A DNA stretch of 33,565 nucleotides, taken from the NCBI GenBank assembly GCA_003427395.1, contig BFEA01000194.1:128913-162477 (forward strand), given 5' to 3'. A program made the translations under genes and the position numbers. Positions within the stretch are counted from its first letter, which is position 1, and every line of letters begins with the position of its first letter. Source of the stretch: Chara braunii. Taxonomy: Eukaryota > Streptophyta > Charophyceae > Charales > Characeae. Shown here in pieces: positions 10,105-17,867 of the stretch. Under the pieces are notes generated by a model. That model saw only the letters and a list, made by a program, of their open reading frames with translations, did no database searches and was not told the origin of the DNA.

Positions 10105-10298
10105 GGGGAAACTGCCCGGGAGGCACAAAAATGAGTTATAATTGCACTATGGGCCAAGAGACAGTTTGCAATTGCAGTTCAGGCAATGTATACAACCCGG
10201 CTTTCTGGCCAGGTAGGGTGCCCGAAGTGCAATTGCAAACTGTATCTTGCCCCATAGTGCAATTATAACTTGTTTTTGTGACTCCGCATAGTTACCCC
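10105..10298. mobile_element. MITE with long terminal inverted repeats and 9-bp target duplication (Mutator-like)
   Basis: A 194-bp foldback element. The left arm (10105-10179) and right arm (10225-10298) are inverted repeats of about 75 bp, starting GGGGAAACT and ending AGTTACCCC, with a shared internal block AGTTATAATTGCACTATGGG. It is flanked by TTTAAATTA (10096-10104) and TTCAAATTA (10299-10307), an 8/9 match that fits a 9-bp target-site duplication. Long arms plus a 9-bp duplication are typical of Mutator-like non-autonomous elements; the family assignment is inference. It has no coding capacity. Confidence 0.85.
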
Positions 10299-10424
10299 TT
10301 CAAATTATCTAGAGGGGTGGGGGAGGTGTTTTGGCATGAAGTCATGATTGGTGGGGGCAAAGCGTATTCTGAAAACTGCGGCAGAATAGTTAATACATCA
10401 CTCGCAGGTGGCAGTACTCTCAGG

Positions 10425-10795
10425 ATTTGTTTCTTCGTCAGCAAAGTGTCAGCATGAGCTACAAGAGTTGGGAATTGGCGAGTCTGATTGGATGGCGGGG
10501 AACTCACGCACAAGTCAGATCGTGAACTTACCGGCGGCAAGGATTTGTCGACACACTGTCAGCAAGATCGCGGCTAAATTCTTGTGGTGATAGGGGGTTG
10601 GCGAAGCCTCCTGCTTGATTGCAGTGGGTTGTGCTAGCAAGTGGTACTACTGATTTTTTTATTTGTGTCTTCGTCACCAACGTGTCAGCGTGAGTTACCG
10701 ACGGCAAGGATTTATGTACACACTGTCAGCACGGTTTGTGTTTCGCAGCTGGATGCCTGCGGTAACAGGGAGTTGGTGAAGCCTCCTGCTTGATT
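10425..10795. repeat. degenerate direct duplication
   Basis: The order CTTCGTCA..AA(A/C)GTGTCAGC..TGAG, CGGCAAGGATTT, ACACACTGTCAGCA and AAGCCTCCTGCTTGATTG is found at about 10435-10620 and again at about 10669-10796. The second copy lacks about 60 bp. No coding meaning seen. Confidence 0.75.
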
Positions 10796-10845
10796 GGGGA
10801 ATGGGTAGCTACCGGTTTGGTGTTGTCCCGTCTGTTCTATTCCTT

Positions 10846-11180
10846 TGATTGTTTGCGCGGGGATTGTGTGGTATGTTGTCCTTTTCCTTTGATTGTTTGT
10901 GTGGGGATTCGATTCCTTTGATTGTTTGCGCGGNNNNNNNNNNNNNNNNNNNNNNNNNNNNNNNNNNNNNNNNNNNNNNNNNNNNNNNNNNNNNNNNNNN
11001 NNNNNNNNNNNNNNNNNNNNNNNTTTGATTGTTTGTGTGGGGATTCGATTCCTTTGATTGTTTGCGCGGGGATTGTGTGGTATGTTGTCCTATTCCTTTG
11101 ATTGTTTGTGTGGGGATTTGATTCCTTTGATTGTTGGTGTGGGGATTTGATTCCTTTGATTGTTTGTGTGGGGATGTGAT
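10846..11180. repeat. minisatellite built on CCTTTGATTGTTTGYGYGGGG
   Basis: Units of about 29 bp (CCTTTGATTGTTTGTGTGGG plus a short tail) alternate with a longer unit carrying TGTGGTATGTTGTCC, forming a higher-order pattern. At least eight units are visible on the two sides of the unknown bases, and the pattern is the same on both sides, so the gap lies inside the array. Confidence 0.92.
10934..11023. other. assembly gap (90 N)
   Basis: Unknown bases inside the minisatellite. The true array length is therefore uncertain. Confidence 1.
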
Positions 11181-11243
11181 TGTTTGTGTGAGTAGTTCTT
11201 CTTCCTCGGTTGACAGGTTCCTAAAATCGGGTGGAACTGATGT

Positions 11244-11764
11244 ATGCGGGTGCAGGGTAGGGGGTGTGGGAGGGGCAGGTGGTCAAGTTGTGGGAGGTAC
11301 TGGGGTAGAGAACAGCCACCTCCTCAAGTTCAGCCACCTGTAGTAGCTCCGTTCCAACCTAATGCCAGTCGGTTCCAACCAGAAGGGGGCTTATATCAGC
11401 CACCGTTCAACTGCCTATGGTCACGCACCGGTGCCTCCAAGCTTCGCACCTGTGCCACCAAGCTTTGTGCCTGTGCCACCGCAGGCAGAATGGACGTAAC
11501 ACTGGTCAGGCTTCTATACCTGCACAGGTGGGTGGGCAGTACAACCCAGGCTATCGGCGAGGAAGTCGGGGTTACCAGCCACATGCGTACTTCACCAGAC
11601 CATACGCAGACTTCATAAGTTCAAGAAGGCAGTGGAGGAAGCACGGAAGGACCGTGATGAAATAGCCCGACTGAAGGAGCGAGGGATGGAACTTGGGAAA
11701 CAAAATGAAGAAGAGAAAGAACGAGGGAAAAATAAATGTCAGGCGGAGAAAAAATAAAATAGTC
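11244..11764 (+). pseudogene. decayed retroelement-type structural protein gene, part 1
   Basis: Coding character is clear but split over several frames. First a Pro/Gln-rich part with PPPQVQPPVVAPFQP; then, after a shift near 11410, the repeat PVPPSFA three times; then GGQYNPGYRRGSRGYQPH in another frame; and finally the charged helix EEARKDRDEIARLKERG. A TAA follows the Pro repeat. Pro-rich linker then coiled coil is the layout of gag-like or zinc-knuckle proteins that are abundant in some green algae; no zinc knuckle is visible here. The coiled coil is cut by the SINE and resumes after it. At least three frameshifts and a stop mean it is not functional. Confidence 0.55.
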
Positions 11765-11783
11765 AAAACAGAATGGGAAAGAC

Positions 11784-12000
11784 AAGCCCAAGCGGGCTAG
11801 CTCAGTAAGTGGTATTCAGGAGGTCGTGGGTTCGATTCCCCAAGTCGTCCATTGATCCCCCGCAGCCCCCTGGATACACTTCGGGTTCACTAGCGGAGAT
11901 AATTCACTTGGGCCTCCTGGCTGGTTGTGGAAGCAGTGTGCACGCTTTCTGGCTCGTCACAGGTGTTTGGAGCCGGGGTACTGCTACCCGCAGAGTTGAC
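11784..12000 (+). mobile_element. tRNA-derived SINE
   Basis: The head has RNA polymerase III promoter boxes: an A box, TAGCTCAGTAAGTGG (11798-11812), and a perfect B box, GGTTCGATTCC (11829-11839). Their spacing (31 bases start to start) is shorter than in a tRNA (about 44), so it is a SINE with a shortened head, not a tRNA gene. A tRNA-unrelated body of about 160 bp follows. Flanking CAGAATGGGAAAGAC (11769-11783) and CAGAAAGGGAAAGGC (12001-12015) match 12 of 15 and may be an aged target duplication. It interrupts the coiled-coil segment of the decayed gene. Confidence 0.65.
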
Positions 12001-12039
12001 CAGAAAGGGAAAGGCTGGGAACCCAGAGACGTTGGAAAA

Positions 12040-12182
12040 GGTTTAGCAAAATGCAAAATTGAGAGACAACGAGCTTGAAGAGCTGAAGTCGTTGAGGGAG
12101 GAAATGGAACTGACTCCAGTTCTAAACAGAGGAAAAGGGAGACTGTTTCCCCTGCACGACCAAGAAGGGGAAGGTTAAAATC
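12040..12182 (+). pseudogene. decayed retroelement-type gene, part 2
   Basis: Resumes the charged helix of part 1 as RDNELEELKSLREEME; then, after a one-base shift, a basic Ser-rich tail DSSSKQRKRETVSPARPRRG. The segment ends at the LINE target site. Its link with part 1 is inferred from composition and order. Confidence 0.5.
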
Positions 12183-12484
12183 CCTTTTTTTTTTTTTTTT
12201 TAATTTATTCAAAAGCTCCATCTATTGGTGGGGAGCTGCACCTGCTGGAAAACGGGTCCAGCATCCCTCACATAATGACAAAAGTTTTGAAAATTAGATA
12301 ATTGAAAATTTGATAATGAAATGATCAAGAAAGGCTGAACCGGCACCTCATCACCCTTCTTGGGCGCCAGATCCTACTGTATCCTCTAGTGCGAGGCACA
12401 TGGCCTCGATAAGCCCTACCGGGCCCCTATTTGCGACAGCATCGGCTGCCCTAAGTGAAGGCAGGCCCGACAGACCCTAAGAGA

Positions 12485-13095
12485 CCTATTTTGGACTACT
12501 TCGCAACTGGGGGAAATTCAGGCAGTTAAGCAGCGCCAGTTGGTTGAAAGCGCCCAGGCCCTGGCCTCCTTTATCAAATGCATCTGAGTCAGGCCCTGGG
12601 CGAGATTCGCAGCATAGACCCAACTCAGGCTGTGGGCAGTTGGGCACAGGTAACTGCCGGTGGCCCTGGGCCAACTCGTTTGGTCTGAGGCTCAGCCTCC
12701 CTGGGCCTACCGGAAGCTCCTGGACAGAGGACCAGCACAGCCAGCCTGCACGCACGCAGGTTGGCCATTTCCATATAGGAAAGGGCCAGCCCACGCTGAC
12801 GATATTCGGGCACTGGCTGCTTTGTGCGCAAGCGCTGCTGCGCTATCGCCTGCCAGGCTCACGCGCTCACGGGCGAGCTGGAAGGAGCAGGCAGCCATAG
12901 CCGAGCTGCGCTGCTGTATGCTGGATGGGGCGCATGGTGGTCCTTGGGTGCAAGTGGCATCTGTGAATGGGGAACGAGGTTGTGAGTGATACGAGAGACA
13001 TACCTGGTGCTTGAGGCAACGGCATTGTCCGAGATCTGCTCGTACTTCGGTGAAGCTGTTGACATCATCCGGCGCATTGTAGAGTAGGCTAAATA
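12485..13095 (+). pseudogene. coding-like remnant of unknown origin inside the LINE 3' region
   Basis: On the strand opposite the LINE, several pieces look like decayed protein: QAVKQRQLVESAQALASF near 12518, a Gly/Pro/Leu-rich stretch, and TYLVLEATALSEICSYFGEA near 13009-13070, in different frames with stops between. GC content is higher than in the LINE ORF. It lies between the LINE stop codon and its poly(A) tail. It may be a nested insertion, a captured gene fragment or merely an open GC-rich 3' UTR. I do not recognise the protein. Confidence 0.25.
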
Positions 13096-13513
13096 GGATC
13101 TGCCATCTGTCGTTTGGGCGCCGAGCGCCAGATAGGATATCAACATTGGTTCTTCGTTGATGATGATGATGAGACTATTCCAGCATTGTCAATTATGAGC
13201 TCTTGGTGTGTTCTTATTTGGTGAAAACTCGTGATGCAATTTCTGGTTTTGGTTCGAGGTCAAGACTATCTGGTCTCATGTGTATGATGCTGTTTGATTT
13301 CTGAAGTTCGCTATCGCTCATCTTCCTTGCACTAGTACCGATTCTCTAAAAAAATTGGGAAGAAAGTTTTCAGATTTTGTACTTAAAACACTCAGTCCAA
13401 ACCATACCAACCCAAGGGAACCAGACTCAAGGATGATGGAGGGAAAGGGTCTGGGAATTCAGATAAAGGACGAAGGGGGCGGGGTCCACAATGGTCCAAT
13501 CATGAAAGATCAA

Positions 13514-15536
13514 TCAGTAGTCTCTTGTAAAATCTTCTGATCCTTCTTCCTGATTTGCCTGACTCTCTCCCCTTGCCCCCGTCCATTTGATTCCTCCCAA
13601 GCCCCTCCCTTGGGTTGCCCCCAGCCAGTCATCGCTGAATCTTTTTATGTGCTGCAGAATTTTTGATTTGGTTTGTAAGCGTTTGATCTTCTCTTTGACG
13701 TTGTCCCATTGAGTATTGATAACAGTTTGGATTTGATGCTTTATTGAGTCTGTGAATTCTGGACCTTCAATCCTTGCCTGCTCCATTTCATATGTACATC
13801 GGTGGAGCCAAAGAGCCCAGAGTATGACCCTCCTTCCTGTCTTGAAGAGATTGATAGTGAAGTCGTTCGTATGAGGAGGGTTCCATGTTTCGCATAAGAG
13901 GGCTTTCCAATCCCACGACCATTGTTGGGAGGTAACTATTTGTGTCCAGATTCTATCCCACCACCTCCACAGCCATACCGCCCCTAGGCATTGAAGAAAA
14001 ATATGTTCTATGGTATCCGGGATTTTTCGAGAATGGAATGTCGAAGCACAGAGTTTACACCAGGGTAGGGTTAATCCCCTCTGCTCTAAGGAGGTTCTTT
14101 CAATGAGCCAGTCATTTGTTGGAAGACACCTGTGATCGATCTGCCATTGTAGGGAGGCGACCTTGGTAGGTTTGCATTTGATGGTCTTGAACCATTTAAT
14201 TGAACACATGGAATCTTTGTTGATATTCAAATGTGTCATCCAACGAGATTGTACTCTATCACTCAGGTGTAGCGAAGGTCTCAGCATCCTATAGGTAGAC
14301 TTTACTAATAAGGTATGAAAAGCTCGTGAACATAGACGTTTCTTTCCTATTGGTATAGTCCATGTCCACGTGGTAGGATCCAGAGGGAGCTTATCAATCG
14401 AGATGGATGGCTTAAATGTCAACCATTTATCTTCGTCTTGCAATACCCTTATTCTGAATACCTCATCCACTTGAAATGCTTTGGTCTCTTGAGGTTGAGG
14501 ACACTGGAGAACATGATTCTGACCCAGAGCGAACAGCAGAAGAATGATCTCCCCTTCTTCCCCAACCAACACTACATTACCAACCTGTTGGGTGTTACCA
14601 TGTATTCCCATCGACTCTCCTTCCTTGATATTTGATTCTCTTTTAAGGATTCTCACCCGGTCTAGGGGGATTAACTCGATTAAAGTTTCCAATGCTTCCG
14701 CTGTGTGTCTACAATAGCGCAGATTGGGTTGAATTTGTGATACAGTAAACCATTCCTGTGACTCCTCACACCAAATATCGCCTATTTCGAGGATCCCATT
14801 TTTCACCCACCCCTTCCAAGGAGAGTCCATACAATGCAACGTGCGTCCTTGAGAATGCTTGATCCATCTGTTGTTGAAAAGTGGTTGTTGGCAGACCTCT
14901 TCCCACCTATTAGAGAGTCTTTTGTCGTGGATTGGTAGTTGGCGCCAGGTTCTGAGAAGGTTGGGCCAAAAGGGATCATTTCTCATATCCAATCTTGTTG
15001 TCACCCTGTTAGGGACTGCCTCATGGTTGGTTTCGTGGGAACGCCCTCGCGGAATGGTCCACTGCCGGTTCTCTAACTATGTCATTGGGTTTGTACCTTC
15101 TGAGCTCTTCGGTGCTAGTCATGCAATTTGTTCTCAGGCAAGCGTTTGCCACGGTGTTTGTGGATTAAAAATCAGTCTTTTGATCTAGTGAATGGAAAGT
15201 GCCTGCATCTGTGTATGGATCCAGGATCACCGCATTCCATGTCACCCAACTTATTACATTTTTACATTCATGATTCCCTCTCCAAAGGTAAGTCGTTACT
15301 TGCCTCTGTAGGGTTTGCAGGGCGGGTTTATCCAATGGCCATATAGTAGATTTATACCACAATGTTGCTAGTATTACATTTTTACTGACTAGTGAGCGTC
15401 CTATTAGAGAAGTCCATTTTAGTTAACGCCGGATTTGAAATTAATTCATTGTTTGTTCTTGGCTTGCCTTTTACAGATAGGGAGACCCCAAGGACCCGAA
15501 TTGGGGTTATGGGGTTCAACCATCTAATCTGAGGCT
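13514..15536 (-). pseudogene. LINE ORF2 C-terminal part: reverse transcriptase end and zf-RVT domain
   Basis: The upstream part, 15536-15165, in two frames, encodes the end of the reverse-transcriptase region: IRVLGVSLSV, then LKWTSLIGRSLVSKNVI and LQTLQRQVTTYLWRGN, matching the family pattern of a LGV strand, a W..LxGR step and an LW.G motif. A frameshift and a stop separate it from a 496-codon frame (15004-13514). In that frame residues 225-350 form the reverse-transcriptase zinc-binding (zf-RVT) domain, with C316-x2-C319-x14-H334-x4-C339. The endonuclease and catalytic YxDD parts are absent because of 5' truncation. The long clean frame implies a fairly recent insertion. It is not autonomous. 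Confidence 0.85.
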
Positions 15537-15551
15537 GGGAAGGTTAAAATC

Positions 15552-15720
15552 TCGTTCTTGTCTGCTGAAAAAGTGGCAAAGACAAAACACCGAAACGTGT
15601 GGAAGTCTTGTCAGATGATGAATGCCGAGAAGGACACGGTGGTCCGAAATTTGAGTGGAAAGTTGGAAGGACCACTGGGTGGGGCGAAGGAAGTGACTGT
15701 TAAAAAACAAAAAGGAGGTG
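15552..15720 (+). pseudogene. decayed retroelement-type gene, part 3 (after the LINE)
   Basis: Directly after the right target duplication the coding character returns. One frame gives KISFLSAEKVAKTKHRNV, and a shifted frame gives KRVEVLSDDECREGHGG. If the LINE and one target copy are removed, part 2 reads straight into this segment. No domain recognised. Confidence 0.4.
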
Positions 15721-15959
15721 ATTGAGTGGGTAGAAAATCTGATAAAAAGTGTTGGTTGCAAAAGGGCAGAAAGCCAAGAGCAGTAATCCAGGTGAGAACC
15801 AGGCGGTGAGAAATGAAGTGGTTAGAGCCAGTAGCGGAAATGAAGGGCAAAAATGGAAAAACAGGATTTGAAGAAAGGACCGTAGGGAGAAAGAGGACAA
15901 AATTCATTTGGACTGTATTATAAAGACAAAGTGATATATTGCGATGCGATGAATTATAC
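15721..15959. other. purine-rich remnant, no gene
   Basis: A/G-rich on the plus strand with many stops, perhaps the further decayed end of the gene above. Confidence 0.3.
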
Positions 15960-15963
15960 TTAA

Positions 15964-16079
15964 ACCATCGGTACCTACCACATTTTTCGGACCCCCAAGG
16001 TTCGAATGAATTTGGACCAACAGGCAGGCCAATTTGGCTACCACGTTAACGGTCACCCCAACCGGTAGGTACTGGTGGT
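15964..16079. mobile_element. TTAA-flanked MITE, copy A
   Basis: A 116-bp element starting ACCATCGGTACC (15964-15975) and ending GGTACTGGTGGT (16068-16079), terminal inverted repeats matching 10 of 12. It is flanked by TTAA on the left (15960-15963) and right (16080-16083). The interior shares, in inverted orientation, GTTAAC and CAAATTCAT blocks with copy C. TTAA duplication is typical of piggyBac-like elements, but the termini do not start with the CCC usual there, so the superfamily is open. Confidence 0.75.
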
Positions 16080-16083
16080 TTAA

Positions 16084-16244
16084 ACCACCAGTACCTTTCC
16101 CATATGTCGGCCGCGGGCGCTGCGCACTGGCCCGAAAGTCAAGACTTGCCGCCGATTTGATTTATCGGCGGCCGCCCTTCCGTTTCAGGCCAGCACGTCA
16201 CCCGACACGCCTCTGAAAAAATAGTCGGGAAAGGTACTGGTGGT
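16084..16244. mobile_element. TTAA-flanked MITE, copy B, sharing a TTAA with copy A
   Basis: A 161-bp element starting ACCACCAGTACC (16084-16095) and ending GGTACTGGTGGT (16233-16244), perfect 12-bp inverted repeats, flanked by TTAA at 16080-16083 and 16245-16248. The left TTAA is shared with copy A, making a perfect 28-bp palindrome at the junction. The interior differs from copy A, is GC-rich and has a 9-bp hairpin (16148-16156 with 16164-16172, GCCGCCGAT/ATCGGCGGC). No coding capacity. Confidence 0.75.
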
Positions 16245-16257
16245 TTAAATACAAGAT

Positions 16258-16512
16258 TTGTGCAAGAAGAAAGGCATACAGTACAAGAGAAAGAAGGCTG
16301 GAGTATGGGTATTGGCGAGGTTTGACTTTGAGGTATTGCAGAGGATGGAGAAGCGAGATGAGAAAGAGGGGAGGACTTTAAGACAAAGAAGAGGGAACAG
16401 GAAGAGGAAGAGATTGGAAGTAGCTCAGAATTGGAGGAGAAATCTTAGAACGATGATATAGTGGGAAGTTGAGAAGGCCTAGCAAGCGATACTTGTTGAG
16501 GGTATGCAGGAT
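16258..16512 (+). pseudogene. basic coding-like lead-in to the GIY-YIG fragments
   Basis: An open frame (67 codons from ATG 16258) rich in Lys, Arg and Glu, for example KRKKAGVWVLARFDFEVLQR. It ends at a TAG just before the duplicated units, then continues with HYVGWLAR around 16515-16540, which aligns at nucleotide level with the YVG motif of the later units. It may be the degraded start of the same Penelope-type reading frame. Confidence 0.3.
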
Positions 16513-16652
16513 ACTCATTACGTTGGTTGGTTGGCTCGGCGGGATGATTGGGAAGGAAATAGGAGAAATGTTGAGATTACTTGTCCTAACAGCGTGCCGA
16601 AGAGGAGATATAAGATGGGGTAGGGCTGATGTGAAATACTGGATGAGCTTAA

Positions 16653-16752
16653 ACCCCAACGATTGGGATTTGTTGCTGAATGGTAGTAGTTGTGTATACA
16701 TCCTGATCTCCCCATTCTTTGAACTCACTTATGTGGGAGTGACCGAAAGGAA
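16653..16752 (+). pseudogene. GIY-YIG fragment, first copy
   Basis: Encodes SSCVYILISPFFELTYVGVT followed by a short tail and stop. It has the VY.L..................YVG.T layout of the GIY-YIG core, and unlike the later copy the Gly of YVG is intact. The Arg and Glu helix that should follow is replaced by the start of unit 2. Confidence 0.55.
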
Positions 16753-16839
16753 ATAGGAAATATGTTGAGATTACTTCAGCATGTCGAAGAGGAGATATAA
16801 AACGGGGTAGGGTTGATATGTAATACTGGATGAGCTTGA

Positions 16840-16996
16840 ACCAGCAGTACTTCCTAAAGTTGTGCCCGTTAACAAGCCACAATTTTAGGAAACGTACGGG
16901 TTAGTGGCCACTACAGGAGCGCCCAAATTCATCCGACTAGAAATATTTCTGCGCTATTTTTTTCCGTGGCCAATAGCTGGGCCAAGTGCTGGTGGT
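16840..16996. mobile_element. TTAA-flanked MITE, copy C, inside the second GIY-YIG unit
   Basis: A 157-bp element starting ACCAGCAGTACTTCC and ending GTGCTGGTGGT, flanked by TTGA (16836-16839, one mismatch from TTAA) and TTAA (16997-17000). Unit 1 of the duplication has the same site uninterrupted: GAGC-TTAA-ACCCC at 16645-16657. This is a natural empty-site comparison that fixes both element borders and the 4-bp duplication. Confidence 0.85.
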
Positions 16997-17000
16997 TTAA

Positions 17001-17314
17001 ACCCCAGCAATCGGGATTTGTTGCTGAATGGTAGTAGTTGTGTATACCTCCTGATTTCCCCATTCTTTGAACTCACTTATGTGTGAAAGACTGAAAGGGA
17101 AATGCAGACTAGGTGGTTGGAACATGTGCGATCAGCAAGTACTGAAGCTTCAAAGGAAGTGCAGAGATGGTAGGATGCACTGGTGTCTGGGACGTTGTCG
17201 GTGCGAATACCCTTACAAGGGTATCCGCCCTGGTTTTTGCAAGAGACGGAAAATAAGTTTGATTTAAAGTTTAAGTATACCGCACGAGGCGCGGCTGAGG
17301 CTATGGTTAACGTT
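17001..17314 (+). pseudogene. GIY-YIG endonuclease domain, Penelope-like retroelement type, decayed
   Basis: The frame from 17002 gives NPSNRDLLLN, then SSCVYLLISPFFELTYV, an in-frame TGA where the Gly of the YVG motif belongs, then KTEREMQTRWLEHVRSAS. The order VY-YV(G)-T-R..EH matches the GIY-YIG nuclease core (the first strand, the YIG strand, then the catalytic Arg and helix). A second stop (TAG, about 17151) follows, then a further 50 codons of plausible protein to a TGA at about 17312. GIY-YIG fused to reverse transcriptase is the hallmark of Penelope-like elements; no reverse transcriptase is seen nearby, so another GIY-YIG source remains possible. Confidence 0.6.
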
Positions 17315-17867
17315 GACTGATGGTTGACTAGAGTAGAGAGTGTGTAGGGCTGCAGACTTAAAGGCGCGCGTGATCTGTTTTCCCTTTTGATGATTGTGAA
17401 AGTCGGCATTGGTCGTCGACAAGATTTTTTTATTTCTGATTAAATTATGATTAAATAGATTATGTCTCGTGGGGTGCCTGTCTGTGACCCGTGTGTACGT
17501 ACAGAGGGCGGCATCGACAACCGTGTGATTTTGAAGACGTTTCGGTAGATCAGCGCGTCGCGCAGTATCGGGTTATTTTAGGTGTTCGTCAAAACTAGAC
17601 CCAGACTCGGGCCCAGTACTATTGATTACGGTGTTGGGCTTTCATCTGAGAGATTCAGGGATCGAGATTGAGCGGCGACGGCGTGAGGAAATCAGAGAGC
17701 GCGAAGGGGACCGAGGGGTTGAAGGCCCAGCGGGGCTATCCCCCTTCGTATTGTCATCGACGATGTCGGGACGGTACTAGTGGTTCCTTTTTCTTATCCG
17801 TCGCCCGACGCTTACTTCTTCCTAAATAATTTCTCGTTTGGTCTTTGAGATAGGCGCGGTATCGGTT
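17315..17867. other. no gene; one MITE end
   Basis: At about 17765-17783, GTCGGGACGGTACTAGTGG resembles the right end of MITE copy B (GTCGGGAAAGGTACTGGTGG). A partner end was not found, so it may be a solo terminus or chance. Otherwise nothing is recognised. Confidence 0.35.

Larger units (their letters stand above)
12183..15536 (-). mobile_element. 5'-truncated LINE with poly(A) tail and 15-bp target duplication
   Basis: Minus-strand non-LTR retrotransposon of 3354 bp. Its 3' end is at the left: a 17-T run (12185-12201), the poly(A) tail on the minus strand, next to an AATAAATT-type signal. The identical 15-mer GGGAAGGTTAAAATC flanks it at 12168-12182 and 15537-15551, a perfect target-site duplication. 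The 5' end (right) begins inside the reverse transcriptase, the usual sign of incomplete target-primed reverse transcription. It inserted into the decayed gene of 11.2-12.2 kb, which continues after it. The perfect duplication suggests a younger age than the host gene's decay. Confidence 0.9.
16513..17098 (+). repeat. tandem duplication of GIY-YIG-coding units
   Basis: The unit starts at ACTCA(T/C)TTA at 16513, 16723 and 17071. Unit 1 is 16513-16722 and unit 2 is 16723-17070. They align along their length (blocks GGAAATAGG, ATGTTGAGATTACTT, GAGGAGATATAA, TACTGGATGAGCTT, GGGATTTGTTGCTGAATGG, CCCCATTCTTTGAACTCACT), unit 2 being longer because it holds MITE copy C. Unit 3 shares only the first bases, then continues into the rest of the domain. 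Confidence 0.85.

Noticed and set aside
11798-11839. Functional tRNA gene
   Set aside because: A and B boxes are present but too close together, no cloverleaf with anticodon arm and acceptor stem can be formed, and a tRNA-unrelated tail with candidate target duplication follows; SINE fits better.
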